14,430 nucleotides of DNA from JAOTYV01 sp041557595 (GTDB lineage: Bacteria > Pseudomonadota > Alphaproteobacteria > UBA8366): assembly GCA_041557595.1 (NCBI GenBank), contig JBFFGE010000120.1, forward strand, positions 1 through 14,430, read 5' to 3'. Both the position numbers and the translations under genes were made by a program. Of this stretch, positions 7,080-14,226 are shown piece after piece (within the stretch, counting starts at the first letter, position 1; each line of letters begins with the position of its first letter). The notes under the pieces were generated by a model, which saw only the letters and a list, made by a program, of their open reading frames with translations, was not told where the DNA came from and made no database searches.

Positions 7080-7123
7080 CGGGTGGAACGCCCCGACCAA
7101 CGACCTGACACCCGGCGCCCGAC

Positions 7124-8020
7124 GTGATCGCCCCCGCCCCGCGCGCCGCCGACAATCTCGGCGGCATGGTGCTGATGCTGGCCGCGACCGTGGTACTGAT
7201 CAGCCAGCATTCGATGGCGAAACACGTTTCCGAAACGCTGCCTGTGCTGCAGATCGTGTTCTTCCGCACCGTCACCGCCTTTCTGTTTTTCCTGCCCTGG
7301 CTGGTGCGATCCGGCCTGAATATTTTTCGCACCGACCGGATCGGCCTGCATGTGGTGCGCGCGCTGCTTCAGACCGCATCCTCCTTCACGTTTTTCTTCG
7401 CGCTCAAGGTGACGGGGCTGGCGACGGTCACCGCGCTGCACTTTACCGCGCCGATTTTCGCCACGGTGATCGCCGTCTTCGTACTCGGCGAACGGATCAG
7501 CATCCGCCGCTGGTCGGCGATCCTGCTGGCCTTTGCCGGAACCTATGTGATCCTGCGGCCCGGCTTCGGCGCGATCGATCCCGGCGCCGTTCTGGCGGTC
7601 GTTTCCGCGCTCTGCTGGGGCATCGCGATGATCTTCATCAAGGTGATGAGCCGTACCGACTCCAGCGTGACCATCACCGCGTATATGTATCTGCTGATGA
7701 CGCCCCTGACTTTGTTGATCGCGCTTTACGATTGGCGATGGCCGACCTTGCTCGAATACGGCTGGCTGATTCTCATCGGCGTGACCGGCGCGCTGGGACA
7801 TTTGCTGATGGCGGAATCGCTGAAGCGAGGCGATACCCATGTGGTGACGCCGCTGGATTTCTTCCGGCTGATCTGGGCGACCCTGGCCGGGTATTTCCTG
7901 TTCGCGGAATTTCCGGACATTTTCGTCTGGATCGGCGGGACCATGATCTTCGGCGGCGTGAGCTACATCGCCTGGCGCGAACACGTGCTGAGGAACCAGA
8001 ACAAAACAGCTGCTGAGTGA
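7124..8020 (+). CDS. EamA/DMT-superfamily transporter
   Basis: A 298-residue inner-membrane protein with about ten hydrophobic segments arranged as two EamA repeats (about 12-145 and 155-290), as in RhaT/YdcZ-type drug/metabolite transporters. These export or import small metabolites such as amino acids; direction and substrate cannot be inferred. The first repeat shows the typical FFRTVTAFLFFLPWL segment and the helix-turn VTALHFTAPIFATVIAV. The reading frame begins with GTG at 7124, with no good Shine-Dalgarno. An ATG at 7166 would remove the N-terminal 14 residues, but the short polar leader before the first helix is usual in the family, so I keep the GTG. Its stop overlaps the possible GTG start of the next gene, which suggests translational coupling. 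Confidence 0.9.
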   Translation: MIAPAPRAADNLGGMVLMLAATVVLISQHSMAKHVSETLPVLQIVFFRTVTAFLFFLPWLVRSGLNIFRTDRIGLHVVRALLQTASSFTFFFALKVTGLATVTALHFTAPIFATVIAVFVLGERISIRRWSAILLAFAGTYVILRPGFGAIDPGAVLAVVSALCWGIAMIFIKVMSRTDSSVTITAYMYLLMTPLTLLIALYDWRWPTLLEYGWLILIGVTGALGHLLMAESLKRGDTHVVTPLDFFRLIWATLAGYFLFAEFPDIFVWIGGTMIFGGVSYIAWREHVLRNQNKTAAE

Positions 8021-8028
8021 GCGGCCCG

Positions 8029-8793
8029 ATGTCCAAGGACCTGTTATCCGATCCCGTCGTCCTGCTGATCGTCGCGGTTACTTTTATCGGCGCCATCGTC
8101 AAGGGCGCCACCAATATGGGCCTCAACCTGCTGGCGGTTCCGGCACTGGCGCCGATCGTCGGCGTGCCCACCGCCGTCCTGACCATCTTCATCGCCAAGG
8201 CGGCGAGCGATGTCGTCATGCTGCTGGAATCCCGCACCAGCGACGGGCTGCGCCCGGCCAGGCGGGTCGTGGGCTTCCTGATCGCCGGCTTTCTCGGCGT
8301 CGTGCTGGGCACCTTCCTGCTCGCCTATCTCGACCGGAACCTGCTGTTCCTGATCCTCGGCAGCTTGCTGCTGCTGTATCTGGCCCTGGAGACCCGCCGC
8401 CGCGCCCTGGTCATACCGCCGACCCAGGAGAGGTACTGGGGCCCGATTGCCGGCGGCTTCAGCGGCATCAGCCAGGGCCTGACCGGCGCGGCCGGGCCGA
8501 CGACCGCGATCTACATGCTGAGCCTCGACCTCACGCCGCGCGAATTCGTCTTCCTGACCAGCGTCATCTTCATCGCCATCAATACCGGTCAGATCGCCGG
8601 CATCGTCTATCTCGATCTCTATACGAAGCAGCGGCTGATCTATGCCGTGGTCGCGTTCGTGCCGGTCATGCTGGGGACCTGGATCGGCATCCGGTTGCGC
8701 GGACGGCTATCGAGCCGCGGCTTTCGCAACGCCATCCTCATTCTGCTCCTGCTGATGGCATTGAATATGCTGCGCCTTGGACTGGGATTTTGA
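8029..8793 (+). CDS. TauE/SafE-family sulfite exporter-like permease
   Basis: A 254-residue membrane protein with about eight hydrophobic segments. It belongs to the TauE/SafE family (formerly DUF81), whose studied members export sulfite or sulfoacetate or move other anions. The two-fold repeat is visible: one half begins with the glycine-rich VTFIGAIVKGATNMGLNLLA region, and the second contains GGFSGISQGLTGAAGPTT, the family's typical loop. The ATG at 8029 has a weak GAG at about 7 bases. A GTG at 8017 that overlaps the preceding TGA by three bases is an equally possible start and would add four residues. Close linkage to EamA implies co-expression. The dioxygenase at 1233-2105 makes a sulfonate link conceivable, but it is not demonstrated. 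Confidence 0.88.
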   Translation: MSKDLLSDPVVLLIVAVTFIGAIVKGATNMGLNLLAVPALAPIVGVPTAVLTIFIAKAASDVVMLLESRTSDGLRPARRVVGFLIAGFLGVVLGTFLLAYLDRNLLFLILGSLLLLYLALETRRRALVIPPTQERYWGPIAGGFSGISQGLTGAAGPTTAIYMLSLDLTPREFVFLTSVIFIAINTGQIAGIVYLDLYTKQRLIYAVVAFVPVMLGTWIGIRLRGRLSSRGFRNAILILLLLMALNMLRLGLGF

Positions 8794-8802
8794 GGCGGCC
8801 TT

Positions 8803-8816
8803 GCCGTCTCGACGGC
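8803..8816 (+). other. Hairpin after the TauE/SafE gene
   Basis: GCCGT (8803-8807) and ACGGC (8812-8816) form a 5-bp stem with a CTCG loop, with further partial GGC/GCC pairing outside it, ten bases past the permease stop. There is no T-tract, so it is more likely an intercistronic RNA stem than a full terminator. Confidence 0.35.
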
Positions 8817-8862
8817 CTACGCCGCATGATTGCAGGCCCATCCATCATTAGGAGCCCCGGCC

Positions 8863-9168
8863 ATGACGAAACATCTCTTTATCGCACAACTCGACGTGCC
8901 TGCGGAGCACGAGGAAGAGTTCAACCGCCTGTATGACGGCGAACATGTCCCCAACCTGCTCGCCGTGCCGGGGGTCGTCAGCGCGACACGCTACAAGCTG
9001 GCGGGCTCGGAGACCGTGGGCATGCCGCGCTATCTGGCGATTTACGAACTCGACTCACCGGATATTCCCGAGAGCGACGCCTGGAAAAAAGCGGCCACGA
9101 CGGATGGCTGGATAGAAGTTCGACAACACGTCAGCAAGCGTTTGCTTGGCGCCTTTACCAGCATGTAG
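8863..9168 (+). CDS. Small dimeric alpha-beta-barrel (EthD-like) protein
   Basis: A 101-residue soluble protein of about the size and pattern of the ferredoxin-like dimeric alpha-beta-barrel group. It has an initial strand HLFIAQLDV (4-12), a helix with FNRLYDGEHVPNLLAVPGV (23-41), then a strand with ATRYKL and a second beta strand RYLAIYEL. The Y-D-x-EH-x-P-x-LL-x-VPG motif is the recognisable signature of EthD-like proteins and related small monooxygenases, isomerases or accessory proteins in catabolic clusters. The exact role is unknown. The ATG at 8863 is preceded by TAGGAG at about 8 bases; an upstream in-frame start at 8830 has no such site. It sits between the permeases and the TTT genes and is followed by a 193-base gap with a possible promoter. 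Confidence 0.8.
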   Translation: MTKHLFIAQLDVPAEHEEEFNRLYDGEHVPNLLAVPGVVSATRYKLAGSETVGMPRYLAIYELDSPDIPESDAWKKAATTDGWIEVRQHVSKRLLGAFTSM

Positions 9169-9228
9169 CCCCGGACCGGAGCGCCGATGGATCCATGCCG
9201 ATGGCGCCGACCGACAACCGGCCTCGCC

Positions 9229-9256
9229 TTGACGGCATCCAGCCAGTGTGGAGAAT
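9229..9256 (+). promoter_or_regulatory. Candidate promoter of the TTT transporter genes
   Basis: TTGACG (9229-9234) and GAGAAT (9251-9256) are 5 of 6 and 4 of 6 matches to sigma-70 boxes with a 16-base spacer. They lie in the 193-base gap, about 105 bases before the binding-protein start. The length of this gap favours a separate transcription start for the transporter genes. Prediction by eye only. Confidence 0.35.
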
Positions 9257-9361
9257 TGAGGCCAATGTACAGCCGGATGAACCCGGTATGCCGCAGCATG
9301 CGCTGAGAAAGCGCAATTTTCCGCGGTAAATCAAGAATGAATGAAAACACGGGAGGACAGG

Positions 9362-10396
9362 ATGATGCGTGCATATTCAACGAAGCTGGCGGCGGTCGCT
9401 GCCGCGACGGTCATTGCGGCGAGCGCCATGGCGGCCGCTGCATCGGCAGCCGTGAAGAAACCGGCAAACTACCCCAAGCGGCCGATCACCATCATCGTCT
9501 GCTTCGGTAAGGGCGGCGGATCGGATCAGGCGGTTGCCGCATTGCAGGAGCCCGCGTCCAAGATCATGGGCGTCAAGGTCAACAAGATTAACAAGCCCGG
9601 CGGCGGCGGCATCAACTGCCTGCCCGATTTCTCGCAGGCTCCGGCGGACGGCTACACCATCCTGCAGCATGCGGATACACTCGTCTCGAAATACGTGGCC
9701 GGCGACATCGACCTGCATCCGACCAAGGATCTCACGCCGATCATCATCAGCAACGTTGCGCCGACCGGGTTGTTCGTCAATCCGGATGACAAGCGATTCG
9801 TCAGCAACGGCAAAGCCGATTTCCAGAAAATCGTGGCCTATGCCAAGGCAAATCCGGGCAAACTGACCGTCTCCAACATCAACGTTCCAATGGAACTGAT
9901 CACCATGTCCAAGGTCGAAGAATTTTTCGGCTTCAAGACCAAGCAGGTGATGTTCGATAAGCCCGCGCAACGCTATGGCGCGGTCATTGGCGGCAAGCTC
10001 GATATCCTGATGGAGCAGCCCGGCGATGTGATCAAGCATGTTCAGGCCGGCAAACTCCTGCCGGTACTCAGCGTCTGGCCCGAGCGGTTCAAGATCTTCG
10101 CCGAGACCAAGGCGACGGGCGCGGATTTCGGCATGAAGTGGAACCCGCTGCTCCGAATTCGCGGCCTATGGGTCAAAAAAGACACGCCGAAGGAAATCAA
10201 GGCCTATCTCGAAGCGGTCTTCAAGGAAGCCTATGAGAGCGAGGTTCATCAGGCGTTCCTGAAGCGCAAGAGCCTCGACATCGTCAATTCCTATTACGAT
10301 ACGGCTGGGACGACCAAGGTGCTGGACGAGACCGTCGACACCTATGCAAAAATCTTCAAGGCGTCCGGGCAGAAACTTCGGAAAGACCTTCAATAG
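9362..10396 (+). CDS. TTT-family periplasmic substrate-binding protein (TctC/Bug type)
   Basis: A 344-residue periplasmic receptor of the tripartite tricarboxylate transporter family, which binds carboxylates and hands them to the TctA/TctB membrane pair. A clear Sec signal peptide spans about residues 1-30: a short basic start (MMRAYSTK), an alanine-rich core and an ASA cleavage site. The mature protein shows family features: YPKRPITIIVCFGKGGGSD (37-55), the NKPGGGG loop and ADGYTIL. Both ATGs at 9362 and 9365 follow a strong GGGAGG; the frame's earlier ATG at 9341 lacks this site. The canonical FPxGG(xTD) loop reads CFGKGGGSD, with a cysteine and lysine, hinting at a modified ligand pocket. 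It is separated from the membrane genes by 144 bases containing stable hairpins. The ligand is unknown. Confidence 0.92.
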   Translation: MMRAYSTKLAAVAAATVIAASAMAAAASAAVKKPANYPKRPITIIVCFGKGGGSDQAVAALQEPASKIMGVKVNKINKPGGGGINCLPDFSQAPADGYTILQHADTLVSKYVAGDIDLHPTKDLTPIIISNVAPTGLFVNPDDKRFVSNGKADFQKIVAYAKANPGKLTVSNINVPMELITMSKVEEFFGFKTKQVMFDKPAQRYGAVIGGKLDILMEQPGDVIKHVQAGKLLPVLSVWPERFKIFAETKATGADFGMKWNPLLRIRGLWVKKDTPKEIKAYLEAVFKEAYESEVHQAFLKRKSLDIVNSYYDTAGTTKVLDETVDTYAKIFKASGQKLRKDLQ

Positions 10397-10410
10397 GCCG
10401 AAAAGCGGCC
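10396..10410 (+). other. Hairpin directly after the binding-protein stop
   Basis: GGCCG (10396-10400) and CGGCC (10406-10410) form a 5-bp GC stem with an AAAAG loop, starting at the last base of the stop codon; CCTT/AAGG outside it can extend the pairing with bulges. It probably protects the 3' end of the binding-protein transcript together with the larger hairpin at 10435-10467. Confidence 0.4.
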
Positions 10411-10434
10411 AAGGCACACGCACCGTGCCGGATT

Positions 10435-10467
10435 CGCCCGCCCACCCTAACCTAAGGTGGGCGGGCG
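10435..10467 (+). terminator. 12-bp GC-rich intercistronic hairpin (attenuator-like)
   Basis: CGCCCGCCCACC (10435-10446) pairs perfectly with GGTGGGCGGGCG (10456-10467) around a 9-base loop. No T-tract follows, so it is not a classic intrinsic terminator. A stable stem between a periplasmic binding-protein gene and its membrane-subunit genes commonly raises the amount of the binding protein by blocking 3' decay or causing partial termination; that role is inferred here. Confidence 0.6.
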
Positions 10468-10540
10468 CCCTATTGGGCCACCCTACAGCCGGCGAGACGC
10501 CGACGTTTCAAAACAAGACCGTTAGATTGGGGGGAATGTC

Positions 10541-11095
10541 ATGACGTCCAGCGACAAGGAGCCGACGCGGTTGCGCGATCGCCTCGTTTGGGAAGCGCTC
10601 GCCTGGCTCGGTTTTACGCTGGTGGTTTACCTCTTCACGCGCGACTTCGATGCACCCCTGCCCAGCTATCAACTCGGTGCCGCGTTCTGGCCGCAGGTCG
10701 TGCTGGTCATCACCGCAATTGCCGCAATCACGCTTCTTGTCTCCCGTTTCGTGCGGGGTGTCGAGACCGACGACGCCGACGACGGCCCCGCCCATTTGGA
10801 GGATATTCCGGCGCCATCGGGCGGCATTCCGATCATCACCCTCGCCATGTTTATCTTGCCGCTGATCTGGGTTTTCGCCTTGCATCAAATCGGTTTCCTG
10901 CTGTCGACGCCGTTCTTCCTGATCGGCTTCACCTGGCTGATAGGCATCCGTCGGCTGCGCACGCTTCTCGGCTTCAGTCTGGGGTTCTATGCCGTCCTCG
11001 TGGTGGTCTTTTACAAACTCATTTTCACGCCCCTGCCAATGGGCGCCGGCTGGTTTCACTCGATCAGCGGTGAAATCATCGCCTTGATTCAATAG
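10541..11095 (+). CDS. TTT-family small membrane subunit (TctB type)
   Basis: A 184-residue inner-membrane protein with four predicted helices: about 17-34, 45-65, 100-118 and 124-165 (a long stretch, probably two). A charged acidic loop (about 70-90, with DDADD) lies between helices 2 and 3. Length, topology and position between the binding protein and the large subunit identify it as TctB, the poorly conserved small subunit needed for transport with TctA. The ATG at 10541 follows a G-rich site (GGGGGG at about 7 bases). The large-subunit gene starts 12 bases after its stop, so the two are co-translated. Confidence 0.88.
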   Translation: MTSSDKEPTRLRDRLVWEALAWLGFTLVVYLFTRDFDAPLPSYQLGAAFWPQVVLVITAIAAITLLVSRFVRGVETDDADDGPAHLEDIPAPSGGIPIITLAMFILPLIWVFALHQIGFLLSTPFFLIGFTWLIGIRRLRTLLGFSLGFYAVLVVVFYKLIFTPLPMGAGWFHSISGEIIALIQ

Positions 11096-11107
11096 GGCGC
11101 GACGATC

Positions 11108-12619
11108 ATGGTCGATTTCCTCAACGGCACGACGCTTCTGTTCACCAGCTTTATGGGCGTCACCATCTTCATCGGGGGACTGCTCGGCGGACTGGTCTTC
11201 GGCGCGATCCCCGGGCTCAATGTCCTGACGCTCGCGGCAGTGCTGCTGCCCTTTACCGCCTGGATGTCGGCCGAACATGCCATCATGCTCTATGGCGTGA
11301 TCTACGTCTCCGGCGTCTATGGCGGCGCGATCACCGCGATCCTGTTCAATATTCCGGGCTCGGTCGAAAACGCGCCGACCGCGTTCGACGGCTATCCGAT
11401 GACGCGCCAGGGAAAGGCCAGCCGGGCGATCGGCTACGCGGTCACCTGTTCGGCGATCGGCGGCACATTCTCGGCGATTCTGATGATGATCGCGACCGAA
11501 CCGATCGCCGATTTTGCGATTTCGACATTCGGACCGGTCGAAATCACCGCCCTGATCTTTTTCGGCCTCACGGTTGTTGCCGGCGTCGGGTCGCGCTCGC
11601 TCGCCAAGGGCTGGCTCTCGCTCGGATTGGGCTTGCTGATCGGTTCGGTCGGCGGCGACCCCGTCGGCGCGGTGCCGCGATTTACCTTCGGTTCGCTGTA
11701 CCTTACCGGCGGGCTCGGCTTCATTCCCTTGATCCTGGGGCTGTTCGCGGTCAGCGAAGTGTTCCTGCAAGGCCAAAGGATCGCCCAAGGCAAATATGAA
11801 GCGCCGAAAATTTCCGTCGACTATCCCTCCTTCTTGGAATTCTGGGCAATGCGCTACGGCGTCATCCGTTCAACGGTGATCGGCTGGTTCAGCGGCATCC
11901 TGCCGGGCGTCGGCGCGACATTGGCCGCCTTCCTTTCCTATAACGAAGCGGTCCGCTGGTCCAAGACACCGGAAAAATTCGGCACCGGGATTCCCGAAGG
12001 CGTGGTCGCGCCGGAGACCGCAAACAACGCGGCGACCGGCGCCGCCATGATTCCGCTGCTGGCGCTTGGCCTGCCCGGCGGCGCCCTGACCGCCATGATG
12101 ATCGGCGTCTTCAACGTGCACGATATGGAAGTGGGCCCGCTGATCATGATGGAGGCGCACGATCTGGTCTGGATCCTGTTCGCGTCGATGTTCTGGGCGA
12201 GCCTTGCGATCCTGATGCTCGGCATCGTGGAATCCAAATGCATCGTCCATATGCTCCGGATACCCTTCACGATGCTGGCGCCCGGCATCCTCCTGTTCTC
12301 GACGATCGGCGCCTATTCGCTGCGCGGCAACGTCTTTGACATCTACACGATGTTCATCGCCGGTATCGCGGGCTTCTTCCTGCGCCGCAGCGATTATTCC
12401 GTGCCGGCCATCGTCATGGGGGTCATTCTCGGCCAGATCGGCGAGAATTCGATGGCCCAGGCGCTGACAATGCTGGACTACAATTTCCTTGGCTTCTTTT
12501 CCGAACCGATCGCCGGCGTCCTTGTTTCCATCGGACTGCTGACGGTGGCCACGAGCATCTTCCGCCGGGCGCAGCGGTATTTCGGCTGGAGCTTTAAACG
12601 AAACACTCCGACGCAATAG
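11108..12619 (+). CDS. TTT-family large membrane subunit (TctA type)
   Basis: A 503-residue inner-membrane permease, the full length expected for TctA, with about a dozen hydrophobic segments. Family motifs are clear. The early GAIPGLNVLTLAAVLLPFT (33-51) and the later GILPGVGATLAAFLSYNEA are the two related glycine-proline loops of the inverted repeats. NIPGSVENAPTAFDGYPM and PEGVVAPETANNAATGAAMIPLLALGLPG-like segments are also typical. It forms the transport channel driven by an ion gradient, with TctB and the binding protein supplying substrate. The ATG at 11108 has a weak AGGG upstream and depends on coupling to tctB. It is followed after 44 bases by the first SDR gene, probably in the same operon. 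Confidence 0.95.
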   Translation: MVDFLNGTTLLFTSFMGVTIFIGGLLGGLVFGAIPGLNVLTLAAVLLPFTAWMSAEHAIMLYGVIYVSGVYGGAITAILFNIPGSVENAPTAFDGYPMTRQGKASRAIGYAVTCSAIGGTFSAILMMIATEPIADFAISTFGPVEITALIFFGLTVVAGVGSRSLAKGWLSLGLGLLIGSVGGDPVGAVPRFTFGSLYLTGGLGFIPLILGLFAVSEVFLQGQRIAQGKYEAPKISVDYPSFLEFWAMRYGVIRSTVIGWFSGILPGVGATLAAFLSYNEAVRWSKTPEKFGTGIPEGVVAPETANNAATGAAMIPLLALGLPGGALTAMMIGVFNVHDMEVGPLIMMEAHDLVWILFASMFWASLAILMLGIVESKCIVHMLRIPFTMLAPGILLFSTIGAYSLRGNVFDIYTMFIAGIAGFFLRRSDYSVPAIVMGVILGQIGENSMAQALTMLDYNFLGFFSEPIAGVLVSIGLLTVATSIFRRAQRYFGWSFKRNTPTQ

Positions 12620-12626
12620 CGTCTCA

Positions 12627-12644
12627 TCCCGTCGGACGACGGGA
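12627..12644 (+). other. Intercistronic hairpin between the large permease and first SDR
   Basis: TCCCGTC (12627-12633) and GACGGGA (12638-12644) form a perfect 7-bp stem with a GGAC loop. No T-tract follows, and the SDR ribosome binding site begins a few bases later. It may modulate expression of the downstream dehydrogenases relative to the permease. Confidence 0.5.
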
Positions 12645-12663
12645 ACAACGAAGGAGCAGTCGT

Positions 12664-13425
12664 ATGCGGCTCGAAAACAAGGCGGCGATCGTTACCGGCG
12701 GCGGCAGCGGTATTGGCCGCGGCATCAGCCTGGAATTCGCCGCCGAGGGCGCCCGCGTCGCCATCGCCGATCTGAATGCGGATAATGCAAATGCGGTCGC
12801 CGATGAAATCAAGAATGGCAGCGGCACCGCCCTTGCCGTCGCCTGCGACATCACCGACGAAGATGCGGTTGCCGCGATGGTCGAAACGGTCGCCGGCGCC
12901 TTCGGCGGCATCGACATCCTGGTCAACAATGCGGGGCGACGGATCATCAAGTCCTTTGCCGACCATACGCTGGCGGACTGGCGCGCCATGATCGACACCA
13001 ACCTTACCAGCCAGTTTCTCTGCGGCCGGGCCGTTCTGCCCCATATGCAGCGCACCGGCAAAGGCCGGGTCATCAACATCGCGTCGGTTGCCGCCCATAT
13101 CGGCCGGCCGGACAGGGTCGCCTACTGCGCCGCCAAGAGCGGCATCCTCGGCCTCACGCGCGGCTTTGCCGCCGACATGGCGGGCACCGGCATCCGGGTG
13201 AATTCGATTTCGCCGGGATCGATCCACACGCCGATGAATGCATCCTATGCGACCGACGAAAATGTCGACTGGGGCGGCGAAACCCTGGCCGGTCGATGGG
13301 GAACCCCGTCGGACATCGCAAAGGCGGCGGTGTTCCTGGCATCCGAAGATTCCGATTTCATGACCGGTTCCGACATGAAGGTCGAGGGCGGCTGGCTCGC
13401 CGCCCGCGCCCGCGACGGCGAATAG
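12664..13425 (+). CDS. Short-chain dehydrogenase/reductase (first of tandem pair)
   Basis: A 253-residue classical SDR, a cytoplasmic oxidoreductase interconverting alcohols and ketones. Motifs: TGGGSGIG (11-18) for the dinucleotide, D36 after the second strand (NAD preference), NNAG (88-91), N113, S141, Y154 and K158 (YCAAK). This is a complete catalytic tetrad. The C-terminus has RWGTPSDIAKAAVFLASE (211-228) and the V(E)GG end typical of the FabG-like group. The ATG at 12664 follows AAGGAG at about 7 bases. It lies 44 bases after the TTT large subunit and 9 bases before its paralogue, so the substrate is likely the imported compound or a downstream intermediate. Confidence 0.94.
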   Translation: MRLENKAAIVTGGGSGIGRGISLEFAAEGARVAIADLNADNANAVADEIKNGSGTALAVACDITDEDAVAAMVETVAGAFGGIDILVNNAGRRIIKSFADHTLADWRAMIDTNLTSQFLCGRAVLPHMQRTGKGRVINIASVAAHIGRPDRVAYCAAKSGILGLTRGFAADMAGTGIRVNSISPGSIHTPMNASYATDENVDWGGETLAGRWGTPSDIAKAAVFLASEDSDFMTGSDMKVEGGWLAARARDGE

Positions 13426-13434
13426 GAAATCGAC

Positions 13435-14226
13435 ATGACGATACGCCTCGCCGACAAATCGGCAATCGTGACCGGCGCCGGCAGCGGGATCGGCGCAGGC
13501 ATCGCCACGGCATTCGCCGCCGCGGGCGTACAGGTCGCGGTCGTCGATATCGACGGAGACAAGGCAGCGGCAACAACGGACGCAATCCGGGCGGCGGGCG
13601 GGACCGCAACTGCCTTTACCGCCAATGTCGCAAAGGCCGATGAAGTGGGCAGCTTGGTCGCCGCCGTCGCCGATCAATTCAACGGCCTCGACATCCTGGT
13701 CAACAACGCGGGCAAGCGCGTCATTCGCCCCTTCCTCGAGCACAGCGAGGCGGAATGGCGGGAAATGCTGGACGTCAACCTGACCGCGCATTTCCTGACC
13801 TGTCAGGCGGTGGTGCCACATCTGTTGGCGCGCGGGACAGGCCGCATCGTCAATGTCGTATCGATCGCCGGCCTCGTCGGGCGGCCGAACCGCGCCGGGT
13901 ATTGCGCTTCTAAAGGCGGCGCCATTGCCTTCACCCGGGCCTTGGCCGCCGACCTCGCGGGCACCGGCGTCACCGTGAATGCGGTCAATCCCGGCTTGAT
14001 CGCGACCCCCTTCAACGCGCAATTCTCCGAAGACGCGGCCACCGGCCCGGAATGGGCCAACGGAAATCTGGCCGGCCGATGGGGCACGCCGGAAGACGTG
14101 GCCGCCATGGCGCTTTTCCTGGCCTCCGACGAGGCGGGATACGTTTCCGGCGAATGCTTCAATGTCGATGGCGGGTCGATCGCCGCATTGGTTCGCAGCG
14201 GCGAAACGACGACGGCCCAAACCTAA
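13435..14226 (+). CDS. Short-chain dehydrogenase/reductase (second of tandem pair)
   Basis: A 263-residue classical SDR with an intact site: TGAGSGIG (13-20), D38 (NAD preference), NNAG (90-93), N115, S143, Y156 and K160 (YCASK). It aligns along its whole length with the preceding gene; shared blocks include the GRP(N/D)R stretch before the catalytic Tyr, the GTG(I/V) region, AGRWGTP and the final DGG(S)..A..R.GE. This indicates duplication followed by divergence. The two probably act on related substrates or on successive steps. The ribosome binding site TAGGAA overlaps the stop of the first SDR, so translation is coupled. Its stop overlaps by 3 bases that of the convergent gene on the right. 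Confidence 0.94.
   Translation: MTIRLADKSAIVTGAGSGIGAGIATAFAAAGVQVAVVDIDGDKAAATTDAIRAAGGTATAFTANVAKADEVGSLVAAVADQFNGLDILVNNAGKRVIRPFLEHSEAEWREMLDVNLTAHFLTCQAVVPHLLARGTGRIVNVVSIAGLVGRPNRAGYCASKGGAIAFTRALAADLAGTGVTVNAVNPGLIATPFNAQFSEDAATGPEWANGNLAGRWGTPEDVAAMALFLASDEAGYVSGECFNVDGGSIAALVRSGETTTAQT

Noticed and set aside
10508..11788. Long minus-strand frame opposite the TctB and TctA genes
   Set aside because: The translation is strongly charged and low-complexity, and it mirrors two well-recognised membrane proteins; it is an antisense shadow.
12478..14220. A 580-codon open frame on the minus strand opposite the two SDR genes
   Set aside because: It covers two genes with complete SDR catalytic motifs, good ribosome binding sites and coupled spacing. 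Its translation is low-complexity, rich in Arg, Gly, Asp and Ala, with no recognisable domain, as expected for the antisense of GC-rich genes.
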